From contig CM049310.1 in the NCBI GenBank assembly GCA_026874595.1, forward strand, positions 84,915,056-84,979,055: 64,000 nucleotides of DNA, written 5' to 3'. The stretch comes from Sipunculus nudus. Lineage: Eukaryota > Annelida > Sipuncula > Golfingiida > Sipunculidae. The first letter of the stretch is position 1, and each line of letters begins with the position of its first letter. Below are positions 22,241 to 33,084 of this stretch, in pieces. The translations under genes and the position numbers were made by a program. The notes beneath the pieces are model-generated. The model had not been told where the DNA came from. It did no database searches and was given only the letters and a program-made list of their open reading frames with translations.

Positions 22241-22817
22241 AATTTCAATACCTATTTGTACAATCCATGTAAAATAATGTTTATATTATTATTATTGTAT
22301 AGGCTATAAAATTTTGTGCGTGTAAAATTTGGTATAAATAAGTTTATTGTATCTCTTTAGTTGAATTTAATTAATAATTTTTTGTTTCATGTTTCTATCT
22401 AAATTATAATTAACTGTTTTTACTCTGTAATAAACGATGAGAGTGTGATTTGTTGTTGTTATTGATTTGTTAGTTCGTTTGATGATATTTCGGTTATCGT
22501 GTCTCGTTTTATATTGTATATATTAAATTCTAATAAAATATGTAAGTTCTTTGAGTTAAAATATGTTGTCAATCGTTTCCCACATCTAATTTTCTGTTTT
22601 ATGTATATATCGAAACTGCAACTGTTTCAACACTTCAATCTTTTCTGGTACAGTAGTTGAATTGTAGATATGTAATAGCAATACACCGATTCTTTGAGTC
22701 GCACATGCTCAATCATGCATTTTTGGTTATGTAGATTTTTCATATTTCATATGGTCAGTTCTTTGTGTTAAAATATGGTGTCATGCATTTTAAACAAACT
22801 AGTATAAATTAAGTGTG

Positions 22818-22829
22818 ATATATATAAAT

Positions 22830-22888
<59 letters not shown>
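22818..22888. repeat. (AT)n microsatellite
   Basis: A long AT run in the middle of the foldback-like element. Confidence 0.95.
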
Positions 22889-22889
<1 letters not shown>

Positions 22890-23285
22890 AGCTATGTCGT
22901 AGGCTTAACTTGTTCAATGTGAATTTTTAACATCTGAATCGCTCTTAGACGAAATAATATTGTTAGCCTATATACAAGCGTGGGTCGTCTTAGTTCAATA
23001 TTCCTAATGTGTATTGTTAACATAACCTCGCTTATTTCATAACAGTTTAAGCAGGCAGGACATGTATGTTACATTGGTTCGAGAGCGCAGTTGCCCGATC
23101 GTCAAGTGGTCCGAGATCGTAGTGACTACAAACATAGTGCTCCGAGATTGTAGTGGCCAGATACAAAGTGGGCCGAGATTGTCGGCCCAGTGGTCCGATA
23201 TCGTAATGGTCCAATCAGAAATGGTCCGACTTCGTGTGGGACGAGATGTCAAAGGTCCGAGATCTCAAGGTACCGGATGGCTTGT

Positions 23286-23860
23286 TGCCATCGTCTGATT
23301 ATTTATTTATTTATTTAATTTTGGGGTGTTGGTGGTATAGGCTATATGCCTATTCGCACAGGCAGAGTTAAACTCTTGGTGCTTTTCAGTTCAATCTGAC
23401 CAAAAAATCAGATTTACACTAAATAATCATATATAATCAAATATTTTAAACTAGAATACATCTAGGCAGTTTCGGTCCAAGAAACCGGGATTGTGTGCCT
23501 CGAGAGTTATCTTTTCCCTGTTTGAACTATTGAGGGTTATTATTGCATAATGTGTTCTAGGTAAGCTGATGATAGATATGATGTCGTGTATTTGCGAGTC
23601 GAAGGGGAACTTTATTGGGCAAGTTTTCTGTCCAGCGCAAAAAAAGTCGGATTTGTTGCCGTGATGGCAACGACACTAGCGGCACAAAGGCGTCCCCAAA
23701 AATTATAATAAAAGATCAAGTCTGCTGTAACTAGGTTCTACACGCAGTACATTGGTATAATGGAAACTTTATTCTCTCGAGGGAGGTTTGCCATAACTCA
23801 GTACAATGACCCATCAACATTGCGGTTTCACCAAAATTCAAGTGCACGACCAGTTTCTGT
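23286..23860. other. No gene seen
   Basis: A short spacer between two repeats; it contains a (TTTA)n run at 23,302-23,319 and no supportable exon. Confidence 0.4.
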
Positions 23861-23864
23861 GGCT

Positions 23865-23945
23865 CAGGGGTAGAACGGAGGACATATAGCCTGGAGAACA
23901 TGAGTTAGAATCTAAGCCGAAGCGGTAAGGTTTTTCACGATCGAA
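23865..23945 (+). repeat. tRNA-like SINE head
   Basis: The stretch has a tRNA-type A box (tggctcaggggtagaa) and, about 35 bases later, a B-box-like 'gagttagaatct', with intervening spacing as in a tRNA. The arms do not fold into a sound tRNA. It is most simply the 5' part of an old tRNA-derived SINE. Confidence 0.4.
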
Positions 23946-24049
23946 CCCACCCAGGACGAGCGCTCTTCAGGCTTAATGGGTAGGACGTGCACAACAGCCG
24001 TGTTGCACTCACAAACTAGCGCGCCTTTTGGGGGCTCCTCTGTGGTATG

Positions 24050-25095
24050 TCTCAGAAATGGGGACGATTACTTAGGGTCTGGTTTGACCGCATGTTGACG
24101 ACCATATAACTGCTCCTGAGATCACTACCGAAAGATCGTTCAATGAGACGATTTGTAGTACGATAACTACCGAGTGGTCTTGGTTACATGCGAGTCCTCA
24201 GCCTTTCTTGGTGAGCGGTCGTAACGACATATAGGACAACTTACGAACACTTAAAGAGTGGGCGCGACTGCACTTATGAATGGTCGTAATGGGAATTATG
24301 TTGCTAGTACATTGAGGGACTTAGCTAAATGTAGATCCGAAATAGGAACACACATAACCGAACAATTCTCCATTTATAAGGGTTCAATTTGCAAAATTTC
24401 TACAATTGTGGTCGGGATATACCCCCTCCTATGTATTCAGCAATGTACGTGAAATTTCAGTTCACATTGTAAAGATAGTTTTCAGTCAAGGATTATACAA
24501 ATCGAAATTTACCCACTCCTTTATATATATCTCTTATAGCCACGGTCACACCATCGATACGACCAGGTTACGACTCGTCCACGACTTAAAATTTGAGGAA
24601 TCGCCGGATAATCGTGATAAGAACGTGCGACCATTCCCGGAGGTAGTGGCTGATCACACGGTTAAAAATCGGTCGTAGGTGATTTTTTTTTTATGTGCCA
24701 TACACGTAATTACGATAGTTCGTGCGACTCGTCGTGCCACTAGTCGGGATCGGTATTGGCAAGTATTGGCCGTAGCTGGTCGTAGCCTGTGTCACGACCT
24801 ATCGCACGACAAATAGGTACCAGTCTGCGACCGCTCGGTATCTTCCATTGTTACCGGTCACAAAACATCACCTTCGACCACTCGTTAATTAGTCGTACGA
24901 CCATGTAAGAGTACCACCGATCACTTTAAGACCAATGTCATTTAATCTTTGGAATGCACGACCCATGCATTTGGGACAACCACGAGACCTGATGCGAGTT
25001 GATGGTGTTTGTCGTACTACTTTTCAAAGACTACCAACAACTTTCTGGTCGCAAGTGGTCGTAACCTGTCATAAACCGGTTGTAGGTGCATGTGA
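24050..25095. repeat. GGTCGT-motif-rich repeat, probable DNA transposon remains
   Basis: More than ten copies of GGTCGTA/TACGACC-like words occur in both orientations (for example near 24,226, 24,283, 24,560, 24,670, 24,780, 24,895 and 25,050). This is higher in G+C than the flanks. Such two-way subterminal motifs are usual in non-autonomous DNA transposons. I could not find convincing terminal inverted repeats. Open frames inside follow the repeats and are not genes. Confidence 0.45.
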
Positions 25096-28000
25096 GACTT
25101 TGGCCTAAGAAAATATTAGCTTATAAGCTAGAGCTTCTAAGCGATTATAAGATAGATTATAGAATGAAATAGAAATCTGCACTCTAAGGAATACAAGCCT
25201 CTGTCATTTGAGGGGGGTGGGGGTGGGAACACTTTTGGTGGATATTCACCAAGCATTGTTTTCATTCAAATATTCGTGCATAATCCCGAGTTCATTCGTG
25301 ACTTTACATTTCAAATTGCATAAGTCATGTTGTTAAAAACACACGCAGAGGTTCGTAAAACGAGAACCACGGCAAAATTCCATCTAAAACAGCACGAACT
25401 ATTATCATTTCAGGGTGTACGAATGATATGCTAGTTAGTCGGATAAACGTACATGCCTCTACCTGGCCTCGCCTGTTACCGCCATTGGAAGTTTGGCCAT
25501 TGGTAATTTAACAATTAAAATTTAGTTCTAAAATAGGACGTAGAAATAGGACATAGTGTTGAGTATCTCGAGTATTTTGGCACTGCAATCTCTCAGAAAT
25601 GGTCGTTTTTACCTGGTGTAAACTCTCCAGCAAAGTCGTGAGAAGTAATTTTTACACAAAACTAAAATATGACACGATTCAACAATTTCCTATATATAAT
25701 TGAATAGACCCAGGCATTTAACGCAGAAAACTACAGCAACTTTATCGATTCAGATCATACAACATAGGTTTTATTGTGATTAACATTCATTAATTTAAAC
25801 AAAACGTGTCTGTATAAGGGTAATATGGGGATGTTTAGTAATAACAATCTAGATAATAATGCTTCGGAGTTTGTTAGCTCTGTATACAAATAAAAGTAGT
25901 AATTAAAAATTATAATCCCCACGCGAAATTTTACTCACCCCTGTACACTGCGACGTGTGATGTAATAAGCTCTGCAGTAAATAACCCGACTGTTTGGGCG
26001 GGCCGCTTTATCCCTTGATCAAACGCCAAAAAATATGGCCATGTTTTTAATACTTTGTTGGTAGAAATATATACACCTCTAAGCTTTGTTGGCGGCCAGA
26101 CTTTATCAACAGATCATCCTACCATGGTTTGTTGTGTTGAGGAAAACGCACGTGACTATAGGAGTGCATTGAACTGTGCACTTTTATAAGTGCGCTCGTG
26201 TGTATTTAGTCAAGATCAAGATCTAGCTGATTTCATCCGTACTAAAAAACTAATCAAAGCTGAAAAAGAAAATACCATGAATTTATGCTACAGAGAGTTG
26301 AAAAAGGCTGTGCTCGGTGGTTGTATGGTAGGTTATTGTCTCTTACGAACGTAAACCGGATCTTATATTGATTTATATTACACTAATGAGTACAGGCATG
26401 GTTTCACCGCGGTTACCACAGGGTTGAATAGTTTAATTAAATGTGAATACTAAATAAGGATATAACAACGACTTATCATACACACACTCGGGATACTTTG
26501 TGAGAAGTCAGTATGCGTGTTTTTTCAAACGTGAAATGCCACAATTCAGATGCATTTTAATAAGGTTGCACTGATAATTTCACCTGACGACCCCAGTTTT
26601 TTATACTATTGTGTGAAGGCTGTAAAGAACCTAAGTATGTTATAATACTGCGACGAATGAGTTCGAATTAAATAACAATATCTGATATTGATCCAAAGGG
26701 TATCTTAATCCCACACTGACCATGTCAGTAGACTATATGGTTAGTATCTGGTTACACGTTTCCTTGTTGTCGGTGACCACAAATTTTGTGTTGTTAAAAC
26801 AGCAGGTTGATGTTCAGCCTCACTGTTTATTATAATTCATTACTGATCATCATCCACAAACATCAACTTCATTTATGGGCAGGCTACAGACTGATTTAAG
26901 TACCCAAGTGTCAAGGTGCAACTATTAGGACCCCTGTGGCGGGTGGAGGGAATAAGTTAGATACCTGAATAATTTCTATCCAGGTTAGACTCCTCGTCCC
27001 ACACTCTCATGACTGGCTGGTTGTCAAATGGCGGCCTCATTATTGCTGCTTCTAAAAACCCCCTTTATCGGTGCTTTTTGAACAGATCAAACCAGTGAGA
27101 TTGAGGAACCAGCTGCAGGCAACCTTTCAAGGATTGTAGTATTGGATAGATAGGGAATCTGATATGGACAGCTAATAGTACTGAGTTCCTATGGTGCCTG
27201 TCCCAGAAATACATGGACTCTCTAAATCTCACTCATATTTAAGAATATATGTTAAACGATGATTAGAAGCATAAGAATATTTAATAGGATATATTAAGTG
27301 TAGATGATATGATAAACATTAATGATTAAAAAGCAATCACCTACCTTATTTTATATGTAAATAAAAGTATTTTATTCACAGTGAAAATGTAAAATATATT
27401 TCTGTCAGTACAAACACAACCTTGACTAAATTAGATTTAGAAAACTGGCATATTAAGTGTCATTTGTTTTTGTTACAAAGCTGTATTATAGTAAACAAGA
27501 AAAAAAAACTATAGAAATTGATAGTAAATTTATCCTATATTTCCCTGTCATTCCTGTTCATTTTATTATATTTCCAAGGAAATCCCAGGAACCCGACTGG
27601 CGAATGAAGAACAATATTGTTGAATCAAAATGTACTTTCAGTCTGAACAAACAATATAACAAATTTTAAACAGTATACCAAAAATATGTGAAATAAATGA
27701 CCAAGAAAACCACTTATGGTAATAAATTTGATGATGCACGATGAATAAACTTTGTTTAAGGGTGGTTATGGTTTATTTTTTCATATCTGTACAGTTTTAT
27801 TCACTAAACTTTCAATTCTATGTTGCTTGGACCCCAAAAGAATGTGGTATAGAAAGAATCGAAAGAAGCCCTGTTCACGGTAAAATTAACTAGGGAAATC
27901 TATATTTTTACTTTTACAACTTTCATTTTAATTGTTTTGATCCTAATATCAAAATTTACACCATATATAGTTTTGTTATATTTCATGCCTGGATAGAATT

Positions 28001-29041
28001 AAAAATTTTCTCAATACAATTCCTGACAGACTTTCAATACATGACATGATATTAACAGTATTGCTTTTAAACAATGTTGTGTGAGCTTGCCACAAGAAAC
28101 GCATGAACTACAAGAAAACCAACAAGAATTTTTTGACATTCATATCAACCTCAGAGAGATTCTTAATGAACAGTAACTACAGTAACTACCAAAAGATCAA
28201 CAGTCCACGTATGCTTTTTGATTCAAAGTACAGACAAAAGGCTCAAAAAGATACAACTGCTAAGTTCTGATAAATTCAAACTACTAATTGATAATAATTA
28301 AGTTCCAGAAATGTTACTCTATACGTCGAATTAAATTGGTTTGGTTAAGAAGTTGCACACACTATTTAAGTTTTTCTGACACTGGCATAGATCACTTAAT
28401 TACTTTCCTAGAAAGAGCAGACCTAACCTGACCACATAATTTCAAACACAGACAGAAATGATGTGTCTAAGTCCTAATGAGTGAGGCACAGTGTCATTGT
28501 TGGAACTTTTTGTTATTTAATTCATTTATATGAAATTTCAGTCTAATTTTATATATATAAATAAAAAAAGGACAATGTGTGAATAATGGATGCAGTGTAA
28601 TAAGACCATCTTGGGGACATACCAAAAGTGTTTTAAAGTCATATGTAGGAAGTGTTATTAGACAGAACAATGCTTTTGGTTAAAACAAAGTTAGTTTTAA
28701 TAGACAGTTAGCCTTATTAGATAGGAGGTCTTTTAGACAGGTTTCATTGTTTTGTTTTACATTATTCAGTGATTTTAAATAATTCTTAATTAAACCTTGT
28801 GAGAAACGTCAAATATTTCTTCCCTAATTTCCCCTTGATCCCAGAAGAATGCCAACCCAGAACCTCAGTAAGCTAAAACTAGAATCTTTACAGTCAACAC
28901 CTAGTAGGTGAGACATATATTCCAGGTTGATTTGGTAGAAAATGGATGGTATGTCCACAAACATATAATGTGGAATTCCACGCATGTTGGACATCTGTTG
29001 TCTCCAGAGATCACCCAAAGGTATATGGAGAACAACACCAA
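25096..29041. other. AT-rich DNA, no gene seen
   Basis: About 3.9 kb without a supportable exon. There is a short G-rich tract near 25,211-25,227. Open frames here are short and of low-complexity composition. Confidence 0.45.
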
Positions 29042-29186
29042 TCCTATGAAAGTGTGCTGATAGTTGGGGATCTCTGTTAGCTCAGTGGTAGAGCAGACGA
29101 CCGGCAATCGGAGGGTCATGGGTTCGTTTCCCATACGGGGTGATCCGACTTTTTCTGTGTATTCTTGTTCTATATCTCCATGAGAT
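29042..29186 (+). repeat. tRNA-derived SINE-like copy 1
   Basis: The core (about 29,071-29,142) has an A box 'tagctcagtggtagagc', an anticodon-arm-like 'gacgaccggcaatcgga' and a B box 'gggttcgtttccc'. It is followed by the shared tail 'tgatccgactttttctgtg' and 'tattcttgttctatat'. The same head ('cctatgaaagtgtgctg'), core and tail recur 296 bases downstream. The anticodon stem has mismatches and position 33 is not T, so this is not called as a functional tRNA gene. Confidence 0.6.
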
Positions 29187-29337
29187 GGACCAGCATGGCC
29201 ATTCAACATCTTTCTATATAATATTTGATGCACACCATATAAGGCCATCAGTTTATCACTGCTGCATGCAAAGTCGCCGTGTCGACACATGTAGTATGTA
29301 TAATACCAGTCACAGTAGTGACGTCACTTTGCTGGTT

Positions 29338-29482
29338 CCTATGAAAGTGTGCTGTTACACAGAGGAAGTTGGGGATCCCTGTTAGCTCAGTGGTAGAGCA
29401 GACGACCGGCAATCGGAGGGTCATGGGTTCGATTACCATACGGGGTGATCCGACTTTTTCTGTGTATTCTTGTTCTATATCA
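29338..29482 (+). repeat. tRNA-derived SINE-like copy 2
   Basis: A direct repeat of 29,042-29,186, nearly identical in core and tail; its B box is 'gggttcgattacc'. The acceptor-like stem 'tccctgt'/'acgggg' pairs slightly better than in copy 1. The two copies lie in tandem with an unrelated spacer of about 150 bases. Confidence 0.6.
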
Positions 29483-29499
29483 ACACCAACCCTGCATGA

Positions 29500-30336
29500 C
29501 AAACTTCGACTTAATCACAAAACAATAATGAAATCATTTAACCTGGGTTACCAGAGTAGATGACTGAGCCTTTTACCACTGTCCAGTCATCAACTTAGGG
29601 TGTTGTGAATACTGGTGGCATATCATTTTTCTTATGTTATTAGTTTTGCTTACATAAAGGCAAACAATAAATAGCTATCAGAAATCCCATTACCACATTT
29701 GAGCTGTTTCATAATAAACCTGCTACATTTTATACCAGTTTTATTAATACTACCATTCTTAACCTCAGTATATGGAATTAGAAAAAGTCACAGCTTTGGT
29801 ATAAATTAGCCTGATGGGACACATCTTACACATTTGTTCAGGGTTATCTCCAAACTATACAAACTTTCAAACATGAACGTACAAAGACATGCAACCAGAT
29901 TTTTTAAAGAATTTTAATAAAATCCAGAGTTTATCAGTCAAAATGAAGGAAATATGATGAAAATCATTACTTTAAATGATTCGGGTGAAGAGTTTTCCTT
30001 CACATATACAGAAAACGTGGATGCCATGTTAATGAAGACTTGAAAGCCAGCCTATCAACAAATGCTCACACAGTTTTATCTGAAACACAATTAAGGACTG
30101 ATATTTATTGAAATAATTCGACCCACCCTATAAAGGCCAAAGAAAAACTGTCCTTCCAACAACTTTTTTTAAACTTATGCTTAACTGACCTGAAATAACT
30201 ATATAAATTTTGATTTAAATAAATCATGATATAATCGTTTAATATGAGCAGGTTCAAAAAGATTTTAATAGTTAAATTTCTTTGTAAAACCATTTTTTCA
30301 TGTTCTTATCAGGCCTGATTTAATCAATCTCAATTT

Positions 30337-30339
<3 letters not shown>
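29500..30339. other. No gene seen
   Basis: AT-rich DNA without a supportable feature. Confidence 0.4.

Positions 30340-30385
<46 letters not shown>
30340..30385. repeat. (TA)n microsatellite, left border of a TIR element
   Basis: A pure TA run that ends exactly where the CAGTAAAACC terminus of the next element begins. Confidence 0.95.
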
Positions 30386-30388
<3 letters not shown>

Positions 30389-31287
30389 TAAAACCCCGCT
30401 AACGCGACCACCTGCGGGACCAGGCAAAGTGGTCTAGTTAGCGAGGTGGTCGTATTAGCGGGATACTTGTACTAAGTCTGCCAATATTAACGCAGGCGAT
30501 AAAATGGTTATTTCAAGTAAATGTTAAGTTGTTGTCCCTGTTTAATTTAAAAGTTAAAATATAAAGAAAAATAAATAACAAACATGAATATGATTTAAAA
30601 GTTTTGTTCACATCGATGGTCTGATGTAGAACACGTAGTGAGATCAGAATGAACACATCACATTCTACTTGTAATTTAAATTGGCACTGCCTAATCATTG
30701 AAATGTGATCTGTCACAGTTTTACTTTACTCACCTGAATGTATGCGTGTGGTGTCAGTTATGATTGCCAAACTCCTTATTGATCAGTATGCTAATTGCTA
30801 ATCTAACAGCTGTACTCAAGAAACAATTAAAGGGACCATGGAGTCAAAATCATGATGCGTATAGTTTGGCTATAGGGTAGGGCGTCATTATAATCAAGCC
30901 TAACTATGTCTGGCCAGATGAAAGCGGGCTTTCTCACATGCCCGGCTAATTACTCACGGGCCATTATCTCAGTCCAAGCTGGGCGATGAGCGTGTTAACT
31001 ACTCAACGGGCCGCGGTCGCCACGGGCGAGTGGTTGTGATACGGCTAATTAATTTCGGACTATTATCTAAGTCCAAGGTGGGCGATGAGCTGGCCGGTGG
31101 TCGTGATACGGGGGCTCATCTGAAGGTCGGGACCAAAAAAGGTGGTCGTTGGTCGTGATAGCGGGGTGGTCGTGTTACCGAAGTTTTTTTTATATGATAA
31201 TTTATATAAGCCAATTCTGGGACCAAGAAAAGTGGTCGTGTTAGCGGGATGATCGTGTTAACGGGATGGTCGTCATTCGAGAGTTTA

Positions 31288-31290
<3 letters not shown>
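30386..31290. mobile_element. TIR element inserted in a (TA)n tract
   Basis: The left end reads CAGTAAAACCCCGCTAACGC. The right end, reverse-complemented, reads CAGTAAACTCTCGAATGACG. Both are flanked directly by TA repeats, so the target duplication is TA within a microsatellite. Inside both ends are several copies of GGTCGTGTTAGCGGG-like units in opposite orientation. At about 905 bases with no transposase, it is a non-autonomous element of the TA-targeting kind. The subfamily is not assigned. Confidence 0.7.

Positions 31291-31345
<55 letters not shown>
31291..31345. repeat. (TA)n microsatellite, right border of a TIR element
   Basis: A pure TA run starting right after the ACTG terminus; it was probably continuous with 30,340-30,385 before insertion. 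Confidence 0.95.
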
Positions 31346-31349
<4 letters not shown>

Positions 31350-31644
31350 GGGCGTTATAATATTTAGTTCGATTAAATAAGAGTACTTCTTATCCACACT
31401 ATTTTATCGTCCTAGAAGGTCTTCAAGTTAAGAGTTGTTGTATTTTTTTTAAGTAAGAATGGGTAATATTTATTGACATGTTTTGTTTAAAAAGAAGATG
31501 CAAATGTTTAAATAAACATGAAAAAAAATAGCAAAATAAAATATACTATTTCTCAACTTAAATATATTTCTCTTTCAATTCCATAATTTCACATATTATG
31601 TTCATTATATATACATATTATATACACTATTGTTACGAAGACAA
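31346..31644. other. No gene seen
   Basis: AT-rich spacer. Confidence 0.4.
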
Positions 31645-31790
31645 ATAAATGAGGGGAAAATCCTGGGCCGATCCCGGTCTCCAACCCAGGTCGGTGGCGC
31701 ACAAGTCTGGCGTACCAACCGCTTCGCTAGAAAAGCAAGCTTCACTAGCGAGAGAGTTCGGTCCGCTTTTATGTCACCCCGTAACACTAT
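31645..31790 (-). repeat. tRNA-derived SINE-like fragment
   Basis: On the minus strand there is an A-box-like 'agcggttggtacgcc', then 'agacttgtgcgccaccgac' and a B-box-like 'gggttggagacc'. The spacing is tRNA-like, and the preceding 'ctagtgaagcttgcttttct' may be part of the SINE head. One copy, decayed. Confidence 0.4.
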
Positions 31791-31814
31791 TTACACACAT
31801 AAATAACAGATTAG

Positions 31815-31843
<29 letters not shown>
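31815..31843. repeat. (TA)n microsatellite
   Basis: A short TA run. Confidence 0.9.
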
Positions 31844-31847
<4 letters not shown>

Positions 31848-32224
31848 ATAAATATAGTATATATATATTATTTACATGCAGTTATCTTTGTATTGAAAAA
31901 AAAGTGAGAATTATAACAAAAAATGTTGTTTACAGAATCATGAATATAAATACACCTGGCACTTAAAAAAAATAAGTGCACTCTTTATAAACAGATAATA
32001 TTATACCATTGTATAACTGTATAGATATATGTCGCGTGTATTCAAGCAGTATACCACTATTAAATGCCATTTAATCGTTTATCATTAAAATTAAAAAAAT
32101 GCAAAATCCAAGTCATTTCACTGGACCCTCTGGATACTTTACAGTTCACGAAATACTTCTAAAACACGTTTTATCCATGTCTTTTATATTTGACCGAGAT
32201 TGAGATTATTACCGATAAATGAGA

Positions 32225-32400
32225 CTAAAAGACCCCCAGGAGGTGCAGCCATCGAGTGTCGAGTGAGGTGCTCGGGTGAGTGTCGAGTGCGTTGATGACA
32301 GCGGGTGTCCAGTGTGGTGCTGCTGGCAGGCATCCTCATGGGTGCCGCTAGCCGGAATCCAGTATCCAGGCTGGGAACCTGGGAAATCTGGTAGTTAATT
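32225..32400. repeat. GC-rich segment with GTGTCGAGTG-like words
   Basis: The words 'gagtgtcgagtg(a/c)', 'ggtgctcgggtgagtgtcga' and 'gggtgtccagtgtggtgct' recur over about 120 bases. The segment stands out from the AT-rich flanks and resembles the subterminal part of a DNA transposon. No termini were found. Confidence 0.35.
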
Positions 32401-32604
32401 TTGAATTATGTACCTTTTATTTCTTTTATTAAATTATAAAGCCACTGCCTTGTGTTTTGTTGTGTGCCCGAGTGCTGACACGTTGACAAAAAAACATATA
32501 TAATCTCTACTTTTCTACGTTAAATAAATGGCAACCCGGTAACAACAACCTTTTCAATATATTGATGATGGGCCCCAGAAAGAAGTAACTTTTATCGGGT
32601 AACC

Positions 32605-32621
32605 CCCCCCCCCCCCCCCCC
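32605..32621. repeat. Poly-C tract
   Basis: A run of C before an ACAC-rich stretch. Confidence 0.9.
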
Positions 32622-32639
32622 ACACATACACATATAGAT

Positions 32640-33022
32640 TTATATAGATTTAATGCTTCAGGGTGGAAGCATCCTTAAGTGATTTATCGAAGGGTCAACA
32701 AACATTCACCAGCTGTAGGCTACTATTTAACCCAAACTGGGGTAGGGTAAAGTATCAAGTAACTAGGATACCTGTCACTGAACCTTCCAGAAGGGTGAAG
32801 TTGGGGGTCAAAGCAACAACAAACAGATTTTCTGTCAATATATTGATGATGGGAATTGAAACACCCACTATACCCTCGGGGCAGAAATATATTCCTTTTG
32901 TATATATTTATTTATATACAAAATTTATTTGTATTAGCATTCTTACCTATGATGGAAGCATGTTCAGCCTACACAAGTTTGTACATGTTCAGATAACCAT
33001 TCGTCATTTAAATAATATATAT

Positions 33023-33084
<62 letters not shown>

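Larger units (their letters stand above)
21715..23285. mobile_element. Foldback-like element with GGTCCGAGAT subterminal arrays
   Basis: The ends (21,715-21,870 and 23,085-23,285) are inverted relative to each other: 'gagatctcggacctttt' then 'acatctcgg(c)ccacacaaag' on the left, and the reverse complement 'ttcgtgtgggacgagatgtc' then 'aaaggtccgagatctc' on the right. Each arm is made of several spaced copies of (A/G)TGGTCCGAGAT(C/T)GT or its complement, about 20 bases apart. The interior is AT-rich, with a GAAT/GAAA tetranucleotide stretch and a long (AT)n run, and no transposase. This is a non-autonomous DNA element. Confidence 0.65.

Noticed and set aside
22060-22248. 62-codon Ser/Phe-rich frame that looks like a membrane protein
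   Set aside because: It is the antisense reading of a GAAA/GAAT microsatellite.
29071-29142. A functional tRNA gene
   Set aside because: A and B boxes are present, but the anticodon stem has mismatches, position 33 is not T, the would-be GGC anticodon is unusual for a eukaryote, and the unit is part of a longer repeat.
28901-29502. Two minus-strand frames with a shared sequence EYTEKVGSPRM
   Set aside because: The shared part is the antisense reading of the two tRNA-like SINE copies.
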